Assembly (NCBI GenBank): GCA_905214955.1
Contig: CAJMON010000109.1
Span: 1 to 5,248 of the forward strand
DNA: 5,248 nt
Source of the DNA: an uncultured bacterium
Lineage (GTDB): Bacteria; Bacillota; Clostridia; Lachnospirales; Lachnospiraceae
Direction: 5' to 3'
Shown: positions 1-3,305 of the stretch, in pieces
How positions within the stretch are numbered: position 1 is the stretch's first letter
How the letters are laid out: the number at the start of each line of letters is the position of its first letter
Made by a program: the position numbers and the translations under genes
The notes under the pieces: generated by a model
What the model saw: only the letters and a program-made list of their open reading frames with translations
Told to the model about the DNA's origin: nothing
Database searches by the model: none

Positions 1-20
1 TTTTCTTTCATCATACTACA

Positions 21-48
21 AAACGCCCCGTATTTCTACAGGACGTTT
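21..48 (-). terminator. Hairpin downstream of the tRNA, likely intrinsic terminator
   Basis: Read on the minus strand, this is a 12-bp stem closed by a GAAA tetraloop (AAACGTCCTGTA, GAAA, TACGGGGCGTTT). Two of the pairs are G-U, so the stem is complete only in minus-strand RNA; plus-strand RNA would carry A-C mismatches. It lies about 40 nt after the tRNA 3' end and ends in TTTT, three of these T being part of the stem. That short T-run makes termination plausible rather than certain. It could instead be a processing or stabilising hairpin. Confidence 0.55.
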
Positions 49-90
49 GCAAAAAAAATGTATATAGTTGGTAGCTTCTCGCGAATCCAA

Positions 91-163
91 TCGGAACACC
101 AGGAATCGAACCCGGGACATCGCTGGATATAAGCCAGCTGCTCTACCACTGAGCTACGTTCCG
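91..163 (-). tRNA. tRNA-Ile with anticodon UAU (AUA-decoding by sequence)
   Basis: A complete 73-nt cloverleaf can be folded on the minus strand. The acceptor is CGGAACG with TGTTCCG (7 bp, one G-U) and discriminator A. The D-arm is GCTC-AGTGGTA-GAGC. The anticodon arm is GCTGG-CTTATAT-CCAGC, a variable loop of six bases follows, and the T-arm is CCGGG-TTCGATT-CCTGG. CCA is not encoded; the next bases are TTGG. Counting the loop as C32 U33 U34 A35 U36 A37 U38 gives anticodon UAU, which matches the isoleucine codon AUA. Most bacteria read AUA with a CAU anticodon modified to lysidine, so UAU is unusual. Several elements seen in bacterial tRNA-Ile are absent here (the first pair is C1-G72, 4-69 is A-U, 29-41 is U-A, and base 38 is U), so the amino acid charged is less certain than the fold. 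It lies downstream of hicB in the same direction, as phage-carried tRNAs often do. Confidence 0.93.
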
Positions 164-221
164 CCAGCGCCAGGACTGCCATGCCTGACGCTTTATACGC
201 ACAAGAAAGGAGGTAATACAG

Positions 222-347
222 ATTTCAACTCACGGCCCAACAAGAAGACCGACACTTCAGGCAATGAAAACTTTGCACAGCCTGTCGAACCGCCGGGTCA
301 TTCGCCTTTTGGCTCATTATTATTATAATCCGGTAAATCCGGTATAA
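222..347 (+). CDS. Candidate 41-codon small ORF without a standard start codon
   Basis: This is a tentative plus-strand reading frame, opposite to every other gene here. A textbook AAAGGAGGT (206-214) is followed 8 nt later by ATT, then 41 open codons ending in TAA. The product would be small and basic, with an RRP element near the start, an NRRVIRLL stretch in the middle and a tail of AHYYYNPVNPV. An in-frame ATG occurs at codon 15 (264) but has only a weak AGG just before it. ATT is almost never used to start translation, so this could be a decayed small gene whose ATG mutated, a short leader peptide, or chance. I do not recognise the peptide and assign no function. No clear plus-strand promoter was seen. 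Confidence 0.2.
   Translation: MSTHGPTRRPTLQAMKTLHSLSNRRVIRLLAHYYYNPVNPV
327..344. repeat. 9-bp perfect tandem repeat (AATCCGGTA x2)
   Basis: AATCCGGTA occurs twice head to tail at 327-335 and 336-344. In the plus-strand candidate frame it encodes Asn-Pro-Val twice, ending at the stop codon. On the minus strand it lies about 20-40 nt after the hicB stop. The unit contains CCGG, so the two copies can also pair weakly as CCGG-TAAAT-CCGG. Confidence 0.7.
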
Positions 348-366
348 ACGGTGTTTTTTATAAATT

Positions 367-765
367 TTATCTGCTGACACCAAGTTTAACCATCAATGCT
401 TCCTGCAGTAGCTGGGAAAAATTGATATTCTCCCGCATAGCAGCCTCATTTAACCATTCCGGAATACTCAAAGTTTTCTTTACTGCTCTGGAGGAATTCC
501 TTCTTCGATATTCCGCCATATCAAACTCAACGATGATTAAAACGCCATCCTCTGGATCTACTTTGTCAAGAGTCGAAGCTTTGGGAATCTCTTCCCCTGC
601 TTCTTCCATCGTGGTCAATGACAAGCCAAGAGCATCTACCGCCATTTCATATGCCTGCTGCATATCATCTCCCTGTGTCATGCATTCTGGTATATCTGGA
701 AAAGTCACCCAGAAACCACCTTCTTCTGCTTCGTGGAAAATAGCTGGATAAAATAATCGATTCAT
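367..765 (-). CDS. hicB: HicB antitoxin with ribbon-helix-helix DNA-binding tail
   Basis: This is the antitoxin of a type II HicA-HicB system. It should bind and block the HicA RNase and repress its own operon. The 132-residue protein has the usual two parts. Residues 1-75 carry the HicB degenerate RNase H-like fold, recognisable from YPAIF at the N-terminus and FWVTFPDIPECMTQGDD at about 18-34. Residues 95-130 (KKTLSIPEWLNEAA, then NFSQLLQEAL) look like a ribbon-helix-helix, with a short strand followed by two helices. The start at 765 has GGAGG 7 nt upstream. It follows hicA by 29 nt in the same direction, the common toxin-first order. A TACGTA hexamer, as in the operon promoter, overlaps its start codon region. 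Nothing looks truncated. The family call is confident; which DNA site it binds is inference. Confidence 0.93.
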   Translation of the reverse strand: MNRLFYPAIFHEAEEGGFWVTFPDIPECMTQGDDMQQAYEMAVDALGLSLTTMEEAGEEIPKASTLDKVDPEDGVLIIVEFDMAEYRRRNSSRAVKKTLSIPEWLNEAAMRENINFSQLLQEALMVKLGVSR

Positions 766-770
766 ACGTA
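765..770. promoter_or_regulatory. Extra TACGTA site between the hicB RBS and start codon
   Basis: On the minus strand the hicB leader reads GGAGGTTTACGTATG, so TACGTA lies directly between the Shine-Dalgarno and the start and takes in the A of the ATG. The ten bases TTTACGTATG also occur, on the opposite strand, inside the hicA promoter palindrome. It could be an internal operator for the same repressor, or chance. Confidence 0.4.
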
Positions 771-786
771 AACCTCCATTTCAGGT

Positions 787-810
787 GGCAGGGGCTATTT
801 AAGCCCCGCC
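787..810 (-). promoter_or_regulatory. Hairpin spanning the hicA stop, between hicA and hicB
   Basis: On the minus strand GGCGGGGCT pairs with AGCCCC-T-GCC around a TAAAT loop, giving nine mostly G-C pairs with one bulged T. The hicA stop codon TAG starts in the loop and runs into the 3' arm. No T-run follows and the hicB Shine-Dalgarno begins about 10 nt later, so it is not an intrinsic terminator. It may affect RNA decay, or couple or uncouple hicA and hicB translation. Confidence 0.55.
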
Positions 811-983
811 TGTTTTAATATTGCCTGCTCCATTCCTTTTTTCAGGTCTTTGGAGTGATAAGGAACGATTACCGTTCTCCCGGTTTCTTCGCATTTCAGC
901 TTAATGTGTGAACCATTTTGACTGACTTCTTCAAAACCGTTTTCTTTCAGGAGCTTTAACATCTCCTTGGGACTCATTGGCAT
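795..983 (-). CDS. hicA: HicA mRNA interferase toxin
   Basis: HicA toxins are small ribonucleases with a double-stranded-RNA-binding-domain-like fold that cleave mRNA in the cytoplasm until bound by HicB. This 62-residue protein is the full family length. SPKEMLKLLKENGFEEV at 4-20 forms the first helix and turn, GSHIKLK at 24-30 carries the conserved catalytic His26, and the C-terminal segment has VPYH (40-43), followed by KKGMEQAILKQAGL (48-61), the typical final helix. The start at 983 is preceded by AAAGGAG with 9 nt to the ATG; a second in-frame ATG at 977 is less well placed. It is the first gene of a two-gene operon with its own promoter upstream. All key residues are present, so the toxin is probably active. 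Confidence 0.94.
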   Translation of the reverse strand: MPMSPKEMLKLLKENGFEEVSQNGSHIKLKCEETGRTVIVPYHSKDLKKGMEQAILKQAGLK

Positions 984-1014
984 CTTTTGTATCTCCTTTC
1001 CTTATCATGGTTTT

Positions 1015-1043
1015 ATTATACTACGTATCTTTACGTATGTAAA
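1015..1043 (-). promoter_or_regulatory. hicAB promoter, near-consensus sigma-A type
   Basis: On the minus strand TTTACA (1043-1038) and TATAAT (1020-1015) are separated by exactly 17 bp, matching the vegetative consensus at 11 of 12 positions. Transcription would start near 1008, leaving a leader of about 25 nt that contains the hicA ribosome binding site. It lies in the 85-nt gap after the late-regulator gene, so hicAB can be expressed independently of the phage operon. Operator-like repeats overlap both elements. Confidence 0.85.
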
Positions 1044-1067
1044 GTATTTTTACGTGCTATTACGTAT
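1021..1067. promoter_or_regulatory. Cluster of TACGTA operator-like repeats in the hicAB promoter
   Basis: TACGTA occurs at 1022-1027, 1032-1037 and 1061-1066, with TACGTG at 1051-1056. The starts are 10, 19 and 10 bp apart, close to one, two and one helical turns, so the sites face the same side of the DNA. The second copy is part of a perfect inverted repeat, CTTTAC-GTAT-GTAAAG (1029-1044), that covers the -35 element, while two copies fill the spacer. This is what an autorepressor site would look like, and the ribbon-helix-helix tail of HicB is the obvious candidate ligand. The binding itself is inferred. Confidence 0.75.
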
Positions 1068-1068
1068 T

Positions 1069-1473
1069 TTATATTCCACATTTTTTCAAGTATTCATCCC
1101 GGATATACCGTCTAACATAATCTCCTTTTCCTAGATAATTCATTTTCACCCCGATCTTTTCCCAGGTCATCCCGTCTCGATAAAACATCTTAAATGCAAG
1201 TCTTGTTCTTCCATCCTCAATCCCTTCCAGCCACGTCTCCACCGCTGCAGCCTGGTCTTTCTTCTGCTGGAGGACTGCTTTGCGGTGATCATATTTTGCC
1301 TGGTCGAATCCCACCACGGTTTCCGGCTTCTTGGAACCGTTCTTTCCATTCAGGATCACCGTATTCCCAAAACCGGCATCCGTCAGGCGCATTTCCTTTA
1401 GTTCATACTCCAGCAGGGGAATCTCTGCTTTGATTTTCCGGTAATCCTCCAGCATCTTTCTTGTCACTTCCAT
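1069..1473 (-). CDS. RinA/ArpU-like phage late-gene regulator (sigma-70 region 4-like HTH)
   Basis: This is probably a transcription activator of the sigma-related RinA/ArpU/DUF1492 type that Firmicutes phages place just before their packaging genes. The protein is 134 residues from the ATG at 1473. I chose this start because GGAGG lies about 5 nt before it; the frame is open further upstream, but that part overlaps the preceding gene and has no ribosome binding site. Residues 1-30 are a charged helix (MLEDYRKIKAEIPLLEYELKE), 57-87 a second long helix likely to form a coiled coil, and 89-131 a sigma region 4-like helix-turn-helix with FYRDGMTWEKIG, then a recognition part around YVRRYIRDEYLKK. 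It follows the HTH gene by 25 nt. The group assignment rests on architecture and position; the exact family is uncertain. Confidence 0.75.
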   Translation of the reverse strand: MEVTRKMLEDYRKIKAEIPLLEYELKEMRLTDAGFGNTVILNGKNGSKKPETVVGFDQAKYDHRKAVLQQKKDQAAAVETWLEGIEDGRTRLAFKMFYRDGMTWEKIGVKMNYLGKGDYVRRYIRDEYLKKCGI

Positions 1474-1498
1474 ACGCACCTCCACTGTTTGCCGCTGT

Positions 1499-1957
1499 CT
1501 ACCATGTACCTTTGCTGTTCTCTGCAAGGTAAACATAATCGTAAGATACAAGAATCCCTTTCCTATCAGCCAGCGTTGCAAAATGCGGATGCAGTTCATG
1601 AATCCGGAACTTCTTTATCGCCCGCGTCTCCTCTTTCTGTTTCTCGGCCTTCTGTCCAGATGGGACTTCCAGAAGAATCTGTTGTCCCACATGGTAATTC
1701 TTCCGCATCTCTGCTATAGACTGAACTGTATACCGGATAGGCGGTCCGATAACGATATCCCCTTTTTTCAGCTTTTCTCTCTTTTCCGGCCGGTAGCCGG
1801 GTTCCAGTTTGTCCATTTCCCCCTTCACCCCTCTTGACAGAGTCCGGTATCCAATTCCAAGTTCTGCAGCGGCCTGGCTCCTGGTCATCCCCTGCTTTAT
1901 CAGATGCATTGCTTTCTCTGTCATTTCTTTTGTCATCACAACTTGCCATCTTGCCAC
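1499..1957 (-). CDS. Helix-turn-helix phage protein, GTG start
   Basis: This is a probable DNA-binding protein of 152 residues. Residues 12-46 form a helix-turn-helix: a first helix (EKAMHLIKQG), TRSQAAAELGI, then GYRTLSRGVK as recognition helix, similar to resolvase-type domains. A basic linker (54-65) leads to a probable beta-rich domain with two parts, GDIVIGPPIRYTV-QSIAEMRKNYHVGQQILLEV (66-98) and KFRIHELHPHFATLADRKGILVSYDYVYL (116-144), resembling the small beta-barrel C-termini of other phage HTH proteins. The start is GTG at 1957, because GAGG sits 7 nt upstream; the ATG at 1936 has no ribosome binding site. It overlaps the preceding Cys-rich gene by 22 nt and lies directly before the late regulator, so a regulatory role or a role near packaging is plausible. 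I do not recognise a named gene. Confidence 0.8.
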   Translation of the reverse strand: MARWQVVMTKEMTEKAMHLIKQGMTRSQAAAELGIGYRTLSRGVKGEMDKLEPGYRPEKREKLKKGDIVIGPPIRYTVQSIAEMRKNYHVGQQILLEVPSGQKAEKQKEETRAIKKFRIHELHPHFATLADRKGILVSYDYVYLAENSKGTW

Positions 1958-2082
1958 GTTTTCACCTCTTTCTGCTTTGCAGGAACCTGTTCTGCCTCTT
2001 CGTACTCATTGCAGTACAAGGCGCCATATTCCCATTTAAGCTGGCACCCTGTCTGGTGTTTGCATTCGCTGCAATGTTTCAT
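1936..2082 (-). CDS. 48-aa Cys-rich putative zinc-binding phage protein
   Basis: A short gene easily missed by length cut-offs. The predicted 48-residue protein starts MKHCSECKHQTGC and has four cysteines (4, 7, 13, 24) in a C-x2-C-x5-C-x10-C pattern, suggesting a single zinc site; the C-terminal half is hydrophilic. The start at 2082 overlaps the previous stop as ATGA and has AAGG about 4 nt upstream; the previous gene's end supplies this ribosome binding site. Its 3' end overlaps the next gene by 22 nt, and it contains that gene's Shine-Dalgarno. These overlaps on both sides support translation as part of the operon. Function is unknown; small zinc-ribbon proteins like this are common in Clostridia prophages and may bind nucleic acid or protein partners. 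Confidence 0.7.
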   Translation of the reverse strand: MKHCSECKHQTGCQLKWEYGALYCNEYEEAEQVPAKQKEVKTWQDGKL

Positions 2083-2279
2083 TTTTCCTTCCAGCCCCTA
2101 CACTCCTTGCATATTTTCTTCGTCACACACAGCGTCCCTTGGATCATCTGATATCTCGGACAGCTCGGTAGCACCAGCAAAATTCCAAAACCGGCACTGC
2201 CTGCAGCATGTCTGCACGTGGCATATTTCTCATACCCTGTCTTTTCCAGGTCAGGGCTGTTCTTTTTCATGCTCTTCAT
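2079..2279 (-). CDS. Small Cys-rich phage protein, function unknown
   Basis: This is a 66-residue hydrophilic protein, or 63 residues if it begins at the next in-frame ATG (2270). Both starts lie within the end of the preceding membrane-peptide gene; AAGG is 9 nt before the first and AGGA 11 nt before the second, so the choice is open. Cysteines fall in a TCRHA element, a PSCPRY element, and a C-terminal group LCVTKKICKECRGWKEK with C-x2-C. Together with nearby histidine these could hold one or two zinc ions. There is a hydrophobic middle (FGILLVLPS), too short to be a membrane span. The gene ends in an ATGA overlap with the next Cys-rich gene. I do not recognise a named family. Confidence 0.65.
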   Translation of the reverse strand: MKSMKKNSPDLEKTGYEKYATCRHAAGSAGFGILLVLPSCPRYQMIQGTLCVTKKICKECRGWKEK

Positions 2280-2367
2280 CTTCCTGCGCCTTACACAATG
2301 CATATGTAGCCAGTACAGCCGCCCCGGCAATCATGCCAAGGGCAAATACCACCACTCCCATCAGCAT
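2251..2367 (-). CDS. 38-aa single-span membrane peptide, DUF3789-like
   Basis: A tiny gene that lies within longer open frames but has its own signals. The product starts MLMGVVVFALGMIAG; residues 3-22 form one hydrophobic, glycine- and alanine-rich helix, and the remainder is short and acidic (AQEDEEHEKEQP). The layout resembles DUF3789 proteins, about 35-40 residue membrane peptides found in Clostridia mobile elements. GGAGG at 2378-2382 is 10 nt before the ATG at 2367; an ATG at 2361 overlaps the preceding stop as TGATG but is farther from the site. It overlaps the upstream gene by 7 nt and the downstream gene by about 29. The role is unknown. With the N-terminus so short, I infer that the acidic tail probably faces the cytoplasm. 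Confidence 0.65.
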   Translation of the reverse strand: MLMGVVVFALGMIAGAAVLATYALCKAQEDEEHEKEQP

Positions 2368-2618
2368 CTTCCGAGTACCTCCAACTCTTCCTGTGAAGGG
2401 AACCGGATTACTCCGTTTTCTCCCTTCATGCGGTTGATCTTGTCTTCCATCCACTCTATCGCCGCCATTGCCGCCTCTTCTGACTTGTAGGAAGCAAAGC
2501 TGTTGAAATGTCCTGCATCCCCTACCAGAATCTCCCATGTGCTTACTTTGAGGGCTTCAATTATGACCCCTGCCGTATTCTCCAGCTTTTTCCCATCCTG
2601 TGATCTTACAAATACCAT
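2361..2618 (-). CDS. Small conserved-type prophage protein, function unknown
   Basis: This 85-residue soluble protein starts MVFVRSQDGKKL and ends with FPSQEELEVLG. The layout is of a small alpha/beta protein: an N-terminal strand, a second strand pair around VSTWEILVGDAGHFNSFASYKSEEAAMAAIEWMEDKIN, where the helix spans about 46-62, and a short final strand VIRFP. It resembles a common group of small Clostridia prophage proteins with an RSQD start and a hydrophobic helix pattern after a short loop, for which no function is known. AGGAGG lies 7 nt before the ATG, partly overlapping the stop of the preceding gene 11 nt away. The similarity is from memory of the pattern, not from a search. Confidence 0.75.
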   Translation of the reverse strand: MVFVRSQDGKKLENTAGVIIEALKVSTWEILVGDAGHFNSFASYKSEEAAMAAIEWMEDKINRMKGENGVIRFPSQEELEVLGRC

Positions 2619-2629
2619 TTTCCAACCTC

Positions 2630-2848
2630 CTATCGTTTGGGGCTTTTCAATACTTTTCCATGATATTTTCCACGCATCCGCCGGTCATGTCCTGTATAAT
2701 CGAATCCGGCGGCACCTATTTCAAAACGCTTTCTTGTAATGCCCTGGCGCTCTTCCATGTTCTGATTCTTGGCCGCCTGGTATCTTGCACACTGGTCGTG
2801 GCATCCAAGATATCTGTCTTTGCAGTCTTTACATGGGTATTCCTGCAT
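2630..2848 (-). CDS. 72-aa zinc-finger-like Cys-rich phage protein
   Basis: A small basic protein whose N-terminus carries a compact metal-site motif, YPCKDCKDRYLGCHDQC, with cysteines at 6, 9, 16 and 20 in C-x2-C-x6-C-x3-C spacing and a histidine beside the third. The rest is strongly basic (RQGITRKRFE, then HDRRMRGKYHGKVLKSPKR), which fits nucleic-acid binding. Proteins with this CKDC...YLGCH start are familiar from Lachnospiraceae prophages and have no assigned function. GGAGG is 7 nt before the ATG at 2848. It is the first gene after a 100-nt gap, so a new transcript could begin here, though I see no clear promoter. It is followed after 11 nt by the next small gene. Confidence 0.8.
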   Translation of the reverse strand: MQEYPCKDCKDRYLGCHDQCARYQAAKNQNMEERQGITRKRFEIGAAGFDYTGHDRRMRGKYHGKVLKSPKR

Positions 2849-2948
2849 TGTTTTCCCTCCTCTCCAATCTCACTCACAACTCAACGATGCGTGCTATAAA
2901 AATCGCTCCACGGCGCTTTCTAGGCTGTTCTGGCAGCATCACCTAAGC

Positions 2949-3305
2949 TTATTCTTTCTCCATGTAGAGTCTGTTCTTCTCCAGGCTTTCAAGCCGATGG
3001 ATCACTATCTGTTCCTCCTTCTGGAAGAATTTCATGGCCGCCTCATGGCGGCGGTACTGTTCGGATCCACGCAAGCTTTTCTGCATACCGTTCTCCTGCG
3101 CCAGCGACTGTTCTGAACACCTTCTCCGATACGCCATCATTTCTGCCCGTGTGTTGCTGAACCAGGTATGGATTTCTCCCATGTACTGTTCCGCGTCATC
3201 GCTTATCCGGATCAATGATTTCAATTTTTTCATTTTTGTCTGTGTGGCTGGGAAAAACACATCCAGCTCGATTCGCACTCTTCCATTTGGGTATCTAATC
3301 TCCAT
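2949..3305 (-). CDS. Helical phage protein downstream of the helicase, function unknown
   Basis: A 118-residue hydrophilic protein that I do not recognise. The N-terminus (MEIRYPNGRVRIELDVFFP) suggests two short beta strands; from about residue 24 to the end it is almost wholly helical and highly charged, with KMKKLKSLIRISDD, EQYMGEIHTWFSNTRAEMMAYRRR and FFQKEEQIVIHRLESLEKNRLYMEKE likely to form coiled coils. There are no catalytic-looking motifs and only one cysteine. The start follows the helicase stop without a gap (TAAATG), with GGGAGGG inside the end of the helicase gene as ribosome binding site, so the two are almost certainly translationally coupled. That suggests a partner or modulator of the helicase, but this is inference from position alone. 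Confidence 0.75.
   Translation of the reverse strand: MEIRYPNGRVRIELDVFFPATQTKMKKLKSLIRISDDAEQYMGEIHTWFSNTRAEMMAYRRRCSEQSLAQENGMQKSLRGSEQYRRHEAAMKFFQKEEQIVIHRLESLEKNRLYMEKE

Larger units (their letters stand above)
164..366. other. Region without a convincing gene between hicB and the tRNA
   Basis: This 203-nt stretch holds no well-supported gene. On the minus strand there is a TATAAT hexamer (322-327) but no acceptable -35 at 17 or 18 bp, so I do not call a tRNA promoter. A 30-codon minus-strand frame (MSQKANDPAV..., with a CLKC and a further Cys) starts just after it without a good ribosome binding site. On the plus strand there is a perfect AAAGGAGGT at 206-214 followed by an open frame lacking a standard start (see the separate entry). 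A 9-bp tandem repeat sits at 327-344. I saw no additional tRNA fold. Confidence 0.5.

Noticed and set aside
1..14. ATGATG on the minus strand at the window edge, possible start of the next phage gene
   Set aside because: Only four or five codons are visible and no clear Shine-Dalgarno precedes them.
68..328. 86-codon open frame on the plus strand
   Set aside because: It runs antisense through the whole tRNA, and its start has no ribosome binding site; the sequence has low-complexity composition with no family resemblance.
322..350. TATAAT as promoter of the tRNA
   Set aside because: No matching -35 hexamer at 16-18 bp spacing; the tRNA may be co-transcribed with hicAB.
345..362. Possible plus-strand terminator before a T-run
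   Set aside because: Only three reliable pairs (CCG with CGG) precede the TTTTTT, too weak to call.
164..366. Large structured phage RNA (GOLLD or ROOL type) next to the tRNA
   Set aside because: The space is about 200 nt, far below the size of those RNAs, and I could not find their multi-stem layout.
1474..1599. N-terminal extension of the late regulator frame
   Set aside because: It overlaps the HTH gene by about 100 nt and lacks a ribosome binding site, whereas the ATG at 1473 has GGAGG at good spacing.
1904..2437. 177-codon open frame on the plus strand opposite the small Cys-rich genes
   Set aside because: Rich in Ser, Cys, His and Pro, typical of an antisense shadow; no Shine-Dalgarno, and the minus strand has several linked genes with good sites.
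2874..2939. 21-codon minus-strand frame (MLPEQPRKRRG...) in the 100-nt gap
   Set aside because: AGG is only 2 nt from the ATG, too close to work; no other support for coding. The gap otherwise shows no clear promoter or terminator.
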